This document shows, in pieces, positions 23,567 through 32,176 of a stretch of DNA of 39,646 nucleotides. The notes beneath the pieces were generated by a model, which was given only the letters and a program-made list of their open reading frames with translations, was not told the origin of the DNA and searched no databases. Numbering within the stretch: the stretch's first letter is position 1; each line of letters opens with the position of its first letter. The DNA is from Methylotenera sp. GTDB taxonomy: Bacteria; Pseudomonadota; Gammaproteobacteria; Burkholderiales; Methylophilaceae. The position numbers were made by a program, and so were the translations under genes. The stretch spans positions 1 through 39,646 of the forward strand of contig NZ_JAUXOY010000024.1 in NCBI RefSeq assembly GCF_030684185.1, read 5' to 3'.

Positions 23567-23729
23567 TGATACTCCTTTTGGATTAAAGCCACCTGCAAAA
23601 CGTTTAACAGTTTCTTATTAAACATACACAAAGCATTTGGTAAAAATACATCAAATACTTAAAAGTTATGTTGCAGTGTGACAAGGTTAAATTTAAATTT
23701 ACTTAGTAATCTTACCAAGCAAGCGCGCG

Positions 23730-23758
23730 ATTATAGAGAAAAGCAGTGAACTAATCAA
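23730..23758 (-). promoter_or_regulatory. Sigma-70 promoter of the rpsF operon
   Basis: On the minus strand TTGATT (23753-23758) and TATAAT (23730-23735) are 17 bp apart, followed by a G/C-rich GCGCGC discriminator typical of stringently controlled ribosomal promoters. The start of transcription would be near 23723, giving a leader of about 157 nt. Just after it, CTTGGTAA-GAT-TTACTAAG can form a short hairpin. Confidence 0.75.
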
Positions 23759-24065
23759 ATTATATTAACGAAATCAATCGTTTTAAAAGACCTTTTTTAC
23801 AATCAGCACCCTGTCTACGCCTCAACATTAGAATCATTAGCCAATACTCATTGCTGATATCCGATTTGGAAGCTTGTATCAAAACATAAGGCATGCGTGG
23901 TTCAGGAGCGTTGGATCAGCAATGGTTCTGTCTGCTCAGTTTTTCTACCTAAATAACTATATACAATGACCAATCAGCACAAATCTGAATTAGTCAGAAC
24001 CAACTTGATACATTTTGTGGGTTAATGCATAAGCTGCGATTTTATGACTATATATGCCAAAAAAA
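23759..24065. other. Gene-free interval between the rpsF promoter and the accessory block
   Basis: About 300 bp of AT-rich sequence. I see no gene of convincing length, no tRNA and no obvious insertion-sequence end. It marks the left boundary of the accessory genes; no direct repeat with the region near 33260 was recognised by eye. Confidence 0.4.
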
Positions 24066-24584
24066 CTAAGGTTTAACACCAAATCTTAAAACAAGATCTT
24101 CTCTATAATTATCGAGCACCCATTTTGACTTGTTAATTAAAGCATCATAATCAATCATTAATGTATTAAGTGCTTTGACATTGTTTGTTGCTTTACTAAG
24201 CTGTGAACTTACAAGCTCTTTTCTTAGGAACACTTGTGATTCAACTAATAGACGATGGCTTGTCAGATGAGACATTACAGCCGCATGAAAATCATTGAGC
24301 TCATATGTGTCTTTTATATCATTTGTTTTAAAAATGAATGCCAAAGAGCGCTGATCAAACAAGTTTCCATGGTCACTTTTAGGCACAAAGTTAGTGATAA
24401 GGGTTAATTGGTCATATTCTTCAAATAAGTACTTTACTAACTCGCTCATTAACTTGTAGTTCTTATGAGTAGCGTTATTCATAACCTCTGCATTGATGTC
24501 TATCATATGCACATCATGAGCCTTGAATAGCTTTTTCACGTTGATCTGAAAATCATGTGAATATATCAACAGGCTTTTACTCAT
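24066..24584 (-). CDS. Unknown protein, 172 aa, coupled to the nucleotidase
   Basis: I do not recognise a family. The protein is soluble, without signal peptide or membrane helix. The N-terminal part alternates strand-like and helix-like segments (KSLLIYSHDF, VHMIDINAEV, QLTLITNFVPKS), compatible with an alpha/beta fold, and the C-terminal third is helical (VESQVFLRKELVSSQLSKATNNVKALNTLM). Its ATG overlaps the end of the 5'-nucleotidase gene by 8 bp, so it is translated in step with it. It is the last gene of the minus-strand accessory run, followed by a long gene-free interval. Function unknown. Confidence 0.7.
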   Translation of the reverse strand: MSKSLLIYSHDFQINVKKLFKAHDVHMIDINAEVMNNATHKNYKLMSELVKYLFEEYDQLTLITNFVPKSDHGNLFDQRSLAFIFKTNDIKDTYELNDFHAAVMSHLTSHRLLVESQVFLRKELVSSQLSKATNNVKALNTLMIDYDALINKSKWVLDNYREDLVLRFGVKP

Positions 24585-25488
24585 TTGCTACCCCATGTGG
24601 CACATGCCCTGTCGCCACATGCTGACGTGCGGATTCACAATGTTTTTGTTGGTCATCAAAGAATATATCTGCCCCGAACGCCTTCAGGAATACCCCTTTA
24701 TCCTTTCCGCCAAGGAATAACGCTTCATCAATACGAATATTCCATGCACGTAAGGTACGGATGACGCGCTCATGTGCAGGCGCAGCACGTGCGGTAATAA
24801 GCGCAGTGCGTATTGGTGACTTATCTGCAGGATATTCCAATTGAATCTGATGCAGCATTGCGAGGAAGTTCTTGAATGGGCCACCCAGCATTGGTTGCTT
24901 TGCAACCATGACTTCATTGCCATTAAAAGCTTCCAGTCCATTTTGCTTGTATATTCGCTCTGATTCATCAGAAAACAGTACTGCATCTCCATCGAAAGCA
25001 ATACGAAGTTGAGCTGAGTCTTTCGCGTCTGGTGATTGTATTGAAGCAGAAGATAAAATAGTAGCAGCCGCAAATCCAGCTTCCAGCGCCCTGCGTACGT
25101 CATCAGGATCTGCCGAAAGAAATAAATGTGTACCAAATGCTGAAATGTAGGGATGAGTACTTGCGCCTCTTGTGAATGCCGCACGTCCAATTTCTAATTG
25201 GTGATGCTGAATTGAATTAAAGACGCGTAGTCCAGTATCTGCACTGTTTCTTGATAGTAGAATCACTTCCACACGGGGATTGGCAAGATCACGTTCATTG
25301 AGTGCCAGAAGTTTCTTAACAAGACCGAATGCAACCCCAGGGTTAAGTGGCACATCTTCATTCTTAACCTGGTGGTTACAATACGCGTTAACGCCATCAT
25401 TCTCAAATATGGTATGACTTTCATCCAGATCGAATAAGGCACGAGATGAAACGGCAATAATTAATTTTTCGGCGATCAAATTACTCAA
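24577..25488 (-). CDS. Cytosolic-type 5'-nucleotidase (cN-I-like)
   Basis: A 303-residue protein of the 5'-nucleotidase family related to eukaryotic cN-I (PF06189 type). Typical segments are IAVSSRALFDLDESHTIFE with the HAD-like DLD motif, EVILLSRNSADTGLRVFNSI, the second acidic motif IAFDGDAVLFSDESE, TALITARAAPAHERVIRTLR and DIFFDDQQKHCE. It would dephosphorylate nucleoside monophosphates in the cytosol. The start codon appears to be TTG at 25488, directly next to the TAG of the DUF2779 gene. In this setting next to two nuclease genes, nucleotide breakdown could be part of a shared pathway; alternatively it is a housekeeping salvage enzyme caught in the block. Confidence 0.88.
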   Translation of the reverse strand: MSNLIAEKLIIAVSSRALFDLDESHTIFENDGVNAYCNHQVKNEDVPLNPGVAFGLVKKLLALNERDLANPRVEVILLSRNSADTGLRVFNSIQHHQLEIGRAAFTRGASTHPYISAFGTHLFLSADPDDVRRALEAGFAAATILSSASIQSPDAKDSAQLRIAFDGDAVLFSDESERIYKQNGLEAFNGNEVMVAKQPMLGGPFKNFLAMLHQIQLEYPADKSPIRTALITARAAPAHERVIRTLRAWNIRIDEALFLGGKDKGVFLKAFGADIFFDDQQKHCESARQHVATGHVPHGVANE

Positions 25489-26967
25489 CTAAGATCCATT
25501 CTCAAAATAATGTGCAATACGCACCATTGCCAGCGTATCACGTTCGCAATATAACAGTAGAGCATCACTTAATTGCTGGCTACGTTCTGGCAAGGTTTTT
25601 GGGTGCATGATTTCAGAAAAAGCTTCCTGCGCCATACCTCCATTCGCAACTTCCAAATTATCATAAGCTAGGTCTGGTGCAATGGTGGGTAGTACCGCTT
25701 TGATTGACCATGAGCCGCGCATATCAGGGTGGTAGTAGTGTTCTCGCGCAATGGGTAACAAGTCAACGATGCGATCAATCGCGGCTTCTAGTGCAGGTGC
25801 TAGATCAGGATAATACTCAGCGAGCTCTTGCATTCTGCTGCGCTCAAAGGGTGCGTTATACACAAAAACTGGACCGCTCATACCAACAGCATCAATCAAA
25901 CTCATCGCAAATGGTCTGCGAGGATCGCTTTGACCATCAGCTAAAAATGCGCAATGCGTCATCACACCTTTTGCTGTTTCAATATGGCATGACCACTGAA
26001 ATGGCACCTGCATGTAAGGTCGGGTACCAGCCCAAACTGGCACGGCAGGGTTGATGGTTTCGAAGTCAATGTAATAGCGTGGGTAAGGGAGCTCGGCTAG
26101 AATTTCTCCAGCTTTAGGGTTCAGCTCAGTTTGCCCACTTTTGGTTACACGCCAAACGCGCTGATGATTGAAATTATCAAGGCGTTCTTCAGGAACATCG
26201 CGCAAATCAATATACCCTTCTGCGCGTAAAATAGCAGGTAATTTTCCTCCACGAGGTAAAACTTCAGGAGGGTACCCGTCTGCTACATCTATTCGAGGGG
26301 AGCAGTAACTCATAAACGGGCATGTAAACGGCTCAGCGCATTGGCTTCCTGCGTTAATGCAAGGTTCATCACCAGATAAGGTTTCACGCGCAGCATTGAT
26401 CCAATCAGGAACGGCATCTTTCATGTCTGAAATTTGTTCACTAATATCCGCATAGTGGAACAGGCCTTGATAATCGCCACCGCCGGGATAAACAAATGAA
26501 TTGTTGATATGTGCAATTTCCACGCTAGTCAGCGACAAATCTGCTTGCTGAGCCACCCAGCTTTGAATTGCTGCATCGGTTAGATAGTAATCTTTAACGC
26601 TGGTAGATGACTTTACTTCAACCATGCGATATCCATTTTGATCAGGCAACATCAAATCCGCGCGAATCAGTAATCCGTCAGCTTGTAGCGTTGCTTCAAA
26701 AATCGGACGTTTCTCACCAGCAAGAATCGCTTTAGTATCAATCACTGCTTGGGCAAGGTTATCTCCATCAATGAGCACGCCATCAGGATAATGTTGTTGC
26801 GCCAGTTCACCTACATAAGTGCCCGTAGCAAAGCGGGCCTGGTTGCCATCGTCGATTTCTTCTAACTCTGGATGATATACTTTTAGCCATAAGCGTTTTG
26901 GGCATTGGCGATGCAGTAAGATGCGTGATTTGGAAAGCCCGTGGCGTTTTATTTTTGTAGTATTCAT
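25489..26967 (-). CDS. DUF2779 protein: Cas4-like nuclease fused to a DEDD exonuclease domain
   Basis: A 492-residue two-domain protein. The N-terminal half looks like a Cas4/RecB-family nuclease: SKSRILLHRQCPKRLWLK with Cys 22, the PD-(D/E)xK core IRADLMLP (Asp 104) and VEVKSS (Glu 117-x-Lys 119), then a cysteine group Cys 210, 216 and 222 (CAEPFTCPFMSYC) that together with Cys 22 could hold an iron-sulfur cluster. The C-terminal half is DEDD-exonuclease-like: YYIDFETI (Asp 301, Glu 303), VYNAPFE, VDLLP (Asp 402) and YCERDT (Asp 477). No CRISPR array or other cas gene is in the window. It lies 52 bp after the DUF262 gene and is contiguous with the nucleotidase gene. Confidence 0.88.
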   Translation of the reverse strand: MNTTKIKRHGLSKSRILLHRQCPKRLWLKVYHPELEEIDDGNQARFATGTYVGELAQQHYPDGVLIDGDNLAQAVIDTKAILAGEKRPIFEATLQADGLLIRADLMLPDQNGYRMVEVKSSTSVKDYYLTDAAIQSWVAQQADLSLTSVEIAHINNSFVYPGGGDYQGLFHYADISEQISDMKDAVPDWINAARETLSGDEPCINAGSQCAEPFTCPFMSYCSPRIDVADGYPPEVLPRGGKLPAILRAEGYIDLRDVPEERLDNFNHQRVWRVTKSGQTELNPKAGEILAELPYPRYYIDFETINPAVPVWAGTRPYMQVPFQWSCHIETAKGVMTHCAFLADGQSDPRRPFAMSLIDAVGMSGPVFVYNAPFERSRMQELAEYYPDLAPALEAAIDRIVDLLPIAREHYYHPDMRGSWSIKAVLPTIAPDLAYDNLEVANGGMAQEAFSEIMHPKTLPERSQQLSDALLLYCERDTLAMVRIAHYFENGS

Positions 26968-27019
26968 AGTTTAATTTAATGATATTTATATATGATTTAT
27001 CAAAATTAATATTTAGAAT

Positions 27020-28900
27020 CTATGCTTGTAGAGACTCGGTTTCTAGACTCAGCTGATCAATTGCATCATCATCAGCCTCTTCAACGATATCTGGAAGTTG
27101 ACAGATCACTAAGCCAACTTCTGTTTTCCAGCGCTTATTAATCCATGCTTCTAATTCACAACGTCTTTCAATGAATTCTTTTGGCGTCCAGTCTGGATAC
27201 ATTGAAATTTTACGCTCTTGTCTAATGTCAGAATTGCTGTAGCTAGGACCCTGCCCTGGTATTCCTTTTTTGCGAGAAAACTCAAAGTTCAGATAATTTG
27301 AGTTATTTTGTGTCAAGACTAGGTTTGCAATGTCATGCAAGTAAGTATTGATTTCATCTGGACTCCACTTAGATGTCCAATTAGAATTAACTTTTGGTGT
27401 TTGAGGAAGAATATGTTCAATCGTCGAGTCACCGAGTTGTTCCCATATCAAGTTTGGCTCTTTCCCTTTACCTTCGGTAGCTAGAAGATGAAGTTCATAT
27501 TCAAACAAAGTATATTTTAGGCGATTCCTACTACCATACCAGTTGCTTGGTTTTGTATTTGTTTCTTTAAAAGATTCTTCGCTGGCGTAGTAACGAGTCA
27601 ATTCATATATTGAGGCAATAACAACGTCGATTAATTGTGGTTTATTTAAAATCTCGAATGCCCATCTGTGAAAGCTAGATTTCCCGGCATTACTGCGTTT
27701 TCCTTGGAATAAAAAGACCCTGTACGCATAGCATTCTAAAGCCTGTAGGAGCTTAATATAATCCTGTTCAGATATACTTCCACAGCTTCTATGATTACGA
27801 ACTGCAACCATTAACGGTAAAAAATTAGCAATGTTGCCAGTATGATGAATTTTACTTAGCCACAAGAATTCATCCTGAGAAAGAACATTGATTTTAGTTG
27901 GACTAATGATAATGGCATAGTGACTAGATATGACTGCTAACTCATTAGCGAACTGTTCAATGAATTTCCTAGTTACCTCTTGGGAGCGCTTTGTAAATGA
28001 CCTCAGCGGAATATAGTCATCACCCTTAAACCCTTTGTAGCCGACCCAGTTTGCAGGTGAGTGTGTACAATACAATGTCCATGCGATTCTTAGGCACTGA
28101 TCCTCGTCACCAGTGCATGATCCAATATTTGTGTAGGTGTCCTTCCAATTTTTATTTATTATAGCTGTCAGGGAACTGCGATCATTAATATCAGCATTCC
28201 TAGAAATCCAGTGCATAAGGTAGTTCTTCAGCAACTCAAGTATAGAAAGATCTTTGCCACGGGAATTCATCAGTTCAAACGTCATGCCAATCTCGCACTC
28301 CTCTTCAATCGTATAATAGGTAAAATGGAGCTTGGTGGTGATTGCTTTATAAAGTTCCTTAAGATATGCAATACCATCAACACCAGGTCTTGCAAGCTGA
28401 TTGTCAATGTGTGCCTGAAAGCGATTGTATGCATCAATGAGACGTTTTTCATGCGAAGACTTTGCTACGGTATTTGGTCGTCCATTCTTAAGAAGGTCGT
28501 AGAAAATGCCACCAGTATCATTATTTAGTGTTAGTTTGCAAATTGGACCTGAATACAGAAAGTCAGAGATGTCACGTTGGTATTCCAATTCGCCTTTTTT
28601 TATAAGCGCGCGAATAATTACGGAGAGATAAAGACACGAAGTTGTCAATCGCTGTTGACCGTCAACCACATCCACGACCTTCACCTCTATTCTTTCGTAA
28701 TCTAGAGTCTTAGCGTTGCTTCCACGATATACAACTACTGTGCCAGTATAGTGACTAGTTACCTTCTTATCCTCCACCAATGCGTCAATATCTTGAATAA
28801 AATCAATTAATTGATCCTTCTCCCAAGCATACCCGCGTTGGTAATCAGGAATTTGAAAGAGAGACTCTGCAAAAAGGGTTTTTAGTGTTTTTTTATCCAT
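27020..28900 (-). CDS. DUF262/DUF1524 protein (GmrSD-like nuclease)
   Basis: A 626-residue protein joining both halves of GmrSD-type modification-dependent restriction systems. The DUF262 (ParB/Srx-like NTPase) domain has FQIPDYQRGYAWEKDQL (residues 16-31) and the hallmark VVDGQQRLTT (78-87). The C-terminal DUF1524 HNH-type nuclease domain has IEHILPQ (His 496) and DIANLVLTQNNSNY (about 523-536), the HxxP and Asn-bearing parts of that motif. Relatives cleave phage DNA with glucosylated or otherwise modified bases; other members have different or unknown targets. SD signals are not decisive for the start; the ATG at 28900 (MDKKTLKTLF) gives the family-typical distance to the first motif. It precedes the DUF2779 gene by 52 bp in the same direction. 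Confidence 0.92.
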   Translation of the reverse strand: MDKKTLKTLFAESLFQIPDYQRGYAWEKDQLIDFIQDIDALVEDKKVTSHYTGTVVVYRGSNAKTLDYERIEVKVVDVVDGQQRLTTSCLYLSVIIRALIKKGELEYQRDISDFLYSGPICKLTLNNDTGGIFYDLLKNGRPNTVAKSSHEKRLIDAYNRFQAHIDNQLARPGVDGIAYLKELYKAITTKLHFTYYTIEEECEIGMTFELMNSRGKDLSILELLKNYLMHWISRNADINDRSSLTAIINKNWKDTYTNIGSCTGDEDQCLRIAWTLYCTHSPANWVGYKGFKGDDYIPLRSFTKRSQEVTRKFIEQFANELAVISSHYAIIISPTKINVLSQDEFLWLSKIHHTGNIANFLPLMVAVRNHRSCGSISEQDYIKLLQALECYAYRVFLFQGKRSNAGKSSFHRWAFEILNKPQLIDVVIASIYELTRYYASEESFKETNTKPSNWYGSRNRLKYTLFEYELHLLATEGKGKEPNLIWEQLGDSTIEHILPQTPKVNSNWTSKWSPDEINTYLHDIANLVLTQNNSNYLNFEFSRKKGIPGQGPSYSNSDIRQERKISMYPDWTPKEFIERRCELEAWINKRWKTEVGLVICQLPDIVEEADDDAIDQLSLETESLQA

Positions 28901-29003
28901 TATTATTCCAAGTTGGTTCGCTATGAGTTAAATGTTAGTAAGCCTGATGGTGCATTTTAAACTTTATCTATAATGTTTTTGATATTTAACTAAGTTTGTT
29001 CGT

Positions 29004-29732
29004 TCAGTGACCAAAGTGCTTAGATAGCCACCCAGCAAAATAATAATCTGGGCTACCTAGACATTCCATGCCTACCATGCGCTCCTCTAAAATTTGAAGT
29101 AATGTTTGCTTGGTTGGTGGATAATGAATATTTCCTAGTGTGTTCTTTATATCAGGTTTCATCATTACCCAATTTGAGCGCATTTGGTTCGCTTCAGTGA
29201 TGCTAACATCAGCAATCATGCGAGTGATCTCAATGAACTGATAAGACCACATCAACATTCCTCGTGATTCGCGCAGCACAGCATCAATCCAAGGGTCGGT
29301 TGTCGTAGTTAAGGCCAGCAGATTTTTTCCTGTCCTGAGATGCATCAGGTACAGTTTCGGCACCATGAGCCAATCTCCCCAAGATGTCGGATTAAACTGC
29401 GCTACCCATTCATCAAAGTCTGTGGCGCTTTCAGGCGGATGCGCAGTCTCGGAAGCTATTGAATAATCCAGCTCTTCATAAGCAAGCAAAACTAAATTAG
29501 ATACTGAGCCAGCTGTCTTTTCGCAGGCTATCATTGCCCAGACGCTTTCTGGAATATTCTCAGCGCTATCTTTGTCTTGAAAGGCAGTCTTAAACCAAGG
29601 TTGAATCGCCATGCTTAACATTTCAGCTCGAAATTCATGGTAATTATTTAATGTTGCAAAATCACCCTTAACCTTTCTGATCTCTATTAACTGATGATTA
29701 TCTTGCTGTGTTTCAGCTGAACTCAATACCAT
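29004..29732 (-). CDS. Unknown protein, 242 aa, first gene of the accessory minus-strand run
   Basis: I do not recognise a family. It is a soluble, mildly acidic protein without signal peptide, rich in Trp and Met, with long helical stretches (LRESRGMLMWSYQFIEITRMIADV, residues about 152-176, and TLLQILEERMVGM). No catalytic motif is evident. It is transcribed with the nuclease genes, 103 bp upstream of the DUF262 gene, and divergent from the plus-strand pair starting at 29874. The position suggests an accessory or sensor component of that group, but nothing in the sequence proves it. Confidence 0.75.
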   Translation of the reverse strand: MVLSSAETQQDNHQLIEIRKVKGDFATLNNYHEFRAEMLSMAIQPWFKTAFQDKDSAENIPESVWAMIACEKTAGSVSNLVLLAYEELDYSIASETAHPPESATDFDEWVAQFNPTSWGDWLMVPKLYLMHLRTGKNLLALTTTTDPWIDAVLRESRGMLMWSYQFIEITRMIADVSITEANQMRSNWVMMKPDIKNTLGNIHYPPTKQTLLQILEERMVGMECLGSPDYYFAGWLSKHFGH

Positions 29733-29873
29733 TTATCTGTACCCCCATTACTGTGATTCTCTCAAATAGTTCTGAAGCAATTATATTGACCGCATGCGAC
29801 ATGATGTGACGCAGTTGGCGTGTTAAATGCCATTTCTAGATTTAATTAACGCTACATGATCACCGAGATTTTT

Positions 29874-30326
29874 ATGCCAAATACAATAAAACAGGACATA
29901 CAAGAATTAAAGATTCCCCTATTGGCTAATAGCGCAACGCCTGATACTGACTTTATGGCAGCGCTATCTACCACAACGGAAGACTTCAGCTTGGTCTTGC
30001 AGGTGTCGCCGAATGATGTGATTAGATCAACAGGTATGGTAGCCATTCCATCTGGAATTATCACCACCAGTGATGTTGGACGAGTGCTTGAAGCTGCCAT
30101 GTCATTGCTGTGTAAAGATGATGTGATTATGCATGCATCACCTACATGCAGCTTTGTGGTTGATGGCGTTATGCAGACAGCATTTATGCCTATCGGTATG
30201 CCAGCAACAAGGTTGGATGTCACCGTTGCGCTAGTACGTATTAATGAGGGGATGCTGCAACGTTGGCGTGACTGGGCTACGGCATTGGGGCGCAATATAG
30301 TTGCTTGGCGTATTGAAGCGCTTTAA
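29874..30326 (+). CDS. Unknown protein, about 150 aa, partner gene of the DnaB paralogue
   Basis: No family recognised. I favour the ATG at 29874 (MPNTIKQDIQELK); an in-frame ATG at 29856 adds six residues and neither has a strong ribosome binding site. The protein has a beta-rich middle (FSLVLQVSPNDVIRSTGMVAIPSGIITTSD) and a C-terminal Trp-rich helix (MLQRWRDWATALGRNIVAW). The opposite strand is also open over most of this length, but the plus-strand frame ends in good spacing (54 bp) to the DnaB-like gene, which supports it. Function unknown. Confidence 0.65.
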   Translation: MPNTIKQDIQELKIPLLANSATPDTDFMAALSTTTEDFSLVLQVSPNDVIRSTGMVAIPSGIITTSDVGRVLEAAMSLLCKDDVIMHASPTCSFVVDGVMQTAFMPIGMPATRLDVTVALVRINEGMLQRWRDWATALGRNIVAWRIEAL

Positions 30327-30380
30327 TCGCAACTATGCTTACATGTAACAAATAACTGATGAGAATCGAAAGGCAAACGT

Positions 30381-31307
30381 ATGAATGAGCATGAACAAAA
30401 TACCTTGAAATTGGAAGCTGAGCTGATTGATGATGGTTTCATAGATATGTCAAAGCTAGTATCTAATGCATTTGATCGCATCATAAATAAAATAGAAACC
30501 CCTGAAGCTATTACTGGAATTCCTACCTGCTTTCCAAGTTTGGATCGCTACACATCTGGTTTGCAACGTGGCGATTTAATCGTTGTGGCTGGCAGACCAT
30601 CGATGGGCGAACGATTCTTTGTGCGTGATATAGCCATGCACATTGCCTTAGTCCATGATTTACCTGTGGCCATGATGGATGCGGAGAAAAGTGGCGAGTA
30701 TCAGGCAATGCGGATGATTGCTTCAATGGCTAAAATGGATTACGCCTTGCTGCATCATTGCCAAATTAGCAACGATGAGTCTGATCTGCTTAAAAGTTCT
30801 TTTGCTTTTCTGAATGATGCCCCGATCTATTTTTCAGCGTTGATTCCAGCTACGGTACATGAGCTAGGAGAGCAACTGCGTAAGCTGAATCAAAGAACCG
30901 GAAAGTTAGGGCTGATTGTCGTGGATTGCCTGCCAGAGTTGAAATTATCGGGTGAAAAAATGAATGATGACTATGCAATTAAACTTGCACACACATCACG
31001 CCGCCTTAAGGCTTTAGCTCATGAACTGGACGTTCCCATCATTGTGCTATCACCAATCGAGCGCGAGATAGAAGAGCGTTTTAACAAATCGCCCCAGTTA
31101 ACTGATTTACCAGGGATGGCCGCAATTGCTAACGCGGCAGATTTAGTTTTAATGGTCTATCGAGACGAAGTTTGCGACCCTGATACCGAAGAAAAAGGTT
31201 TGGCTAATATTATTGTTTCAAGGAATCGTAATGGATTTATTGGCTCATTTAAACTGAAGTTCGATGGGCGATATGGAAGTTTTGAAGAAGTAAATCATGG
31301 TGTGTGA
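30381..31307 (+). CDS. DnaB C-terminal-domain paralogue lacking the Walker A Lys-Thr
   Basis: A 308-residue protein that aligns throughout with the linker and RecA-like domain of the DnaB encoded at 20648-22030: SGLQRGDLIVVAGRPSMG, RTGKLGLIVVDCL, KALAHELDVPIIVLS, VYRDEVCDPDTEEKGLANIIVS. It lacks the whole N-terminal domain. The P-loop GRPSMGKT has become GRPSMGER (Lys to Glu at 77, Thr to Arg at 78), LSQLNR has become LSPIER, LRESGAIEQDAD has become LPGMAAIANAAD, and KQRNG has become RNRNG. Walker B Asp 182 and Glu 102 remain. It should not hydrolyse ATP, yet the frame is intact and otherwise well kept, so it is likely a functional non-enzymatic protein, perhaps binding DnaB or its loader. 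Confidence 0.9.
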   Translation: MNEHEQNTLKLEAELIDDGFIDMSKLVSNAFDRIINKIETPEAITGIPTCFPSLDRYTSGLQRGDLIVVAGRPSMGERFFVRDIAMHIALVHDLPVAMMDAEKSGEYQAMRMIASMAKMDYALLHHCQISNDESDLLKSSFAFLNDAPIYFSALIPATVHELGEQLRKLNQRTGKLGLIVVDCLPELKLSGEKMNDDYAIKLAHTSRRLKALAHELDVPIIVLSPIEREIEERFNKSPQLTDLPGMAAIANAADLVLMVYRDEVCDPDTEEKGLANIIVSRNRNGFIGSFKLKFDGRYGSFEEVNHGV

Positions 31308-31405
31308 TAATCCTTGTGAATCGGCGCAGGTGAATAGGTAATATGAATATTTGTAGGCTTTTAGGCTACATAGCTACACAACAGAAACAATCATAGAGGT
31401 TTTAA

Positions 31406-32161
31406 ATGGCATTAGTGAATGATAGATTTTCAAAATGGGCAACAGGTTTTTCTGGTTGTGATGGTGGTGATATTGGCTCACCTCATAGTAAAAGCATTTG
31501 GTATTGCGGCATTGAGTGGGGAGGCGGACATCCTGATGATGAGCATGAACTAATCAACAAGGTCCTTTCTAATGACGTTGAATTTCCCTCGGAAGGTTAT
31601 ACAAGTGATGACAGTCCGCCAGGGTGGCTGTATAACCTTGCGTATAGGTTCAATTGGCAAGCCATGAAATTGCTTGCAGCTGTAAGTGGCGACAGCATTA
31701 CTTCATACAAAGTCTTTGCAGAAAAAGTCAAACCATTCACCAAAGGAGAAAAAGGTTATTTCAAAATGAATTTGTACCCTTTGGCTTTTGTAAATACATC
31801 GCATGATTTATGGAAAAATGGCTTTGCAAAGGCAACGGGTCTTGATACTAAAAAGGATTATCACGATTGGATCAAAGCAAATAGATTTCCAATTATGAAA
31901 ACCTGGATGGATACGTATTCACCTAAGTTGATTATATGTGTCGGAAAAAGTTATCTACCAGAATTTTCACTCGCATTTTTTGGAGAGGAGTTAACATTTG
32001 AGTCTGAAATAATTGATGACCGTGAATTGAGTTGGGCTGTTAATAAAAACGGTACTATTATGGTCGTCCTGCCATTTCTAGGAAATAGAAATGGGTTAAA
32101 CAAGAATGTTTCAATTCAAAAATTCGGGGATAGAATTCGTGAGTTACTGACTACACTTTAA
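31406..32161 (+). CDS. Unknown protein, 251 aa, weak UDG-superfamily-like pattern
   Basis: Not confidently recognised. The order of segments recalls uracil-DNA-glycosylase-like folds: an early glycine-rich loop after a strand (SIWYCGIEWGGGHP), a middle segment FKMNLYPLAFVNTSHD, a strand followed by Gly-Lys (YSPKLIICVGKSYLPEF) and a late loop after a strand (MVVLPFLGNRNGLNKN) at about residue 225. These are only loose correspondences. A good ribosome binding site (AGAGG) precedes the ATG. It follows the DnaB-like gene by 98 bp on the same strand and is convergent with the WYL regulator. It may belong to the same accessory group or have arrived separately. Confidence 0.7.
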   Translation: MALVNDRFSKWATGFSGCDGGDIGSPHSKSIWYCGIEWGGGHPDDEHELINKVLSNDVEFPSEGYTSDDSPPGWLYNLAYRFNWQAMKLLAAVSGDSITSYKVFAEKVKPFTKGEKGYFKMNLYPLAFVNTSHDLWKNGFAKATGLDTKKDYHDWIKANRFPIMKTWMDTYSPKLIICVGKSYLPEFSLAFFGEELTFESEIIDDRELSWAVNKNGTIMVVLPFLGNRNGLNKNVSIQKFGDRIRELLTTL

Positions 32162-32176
32162 TCTAAATTAGGTTTT

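Noticed and set aside
23567-23723. S6:S18 autoregulatory RNA in the rpsF leader
   Set aside because: The leader is long enough, but I could not find the expected stem with a CCG bulge; only a short hairpin near the start is evident.
29852-30295. Minus-strand open frame of 147 aa opposite the ~150-aa gene
   Set aside because: Its translation is low in complexity (Ser/Val/Ile-rich) and it has no ribosome binding site, while the plus-strand frame is in operon spacing with the DnaB-like gene.
30381-31307. Treating the DnaB paralogue as a pseudogene
   Set aside because: The reading frame is uninterrupted, the lost residues are clustered at catalytic positions, and the fold-defining segments are well kept; this pattern fits a changed function better than random decay, although decay is not excluded.
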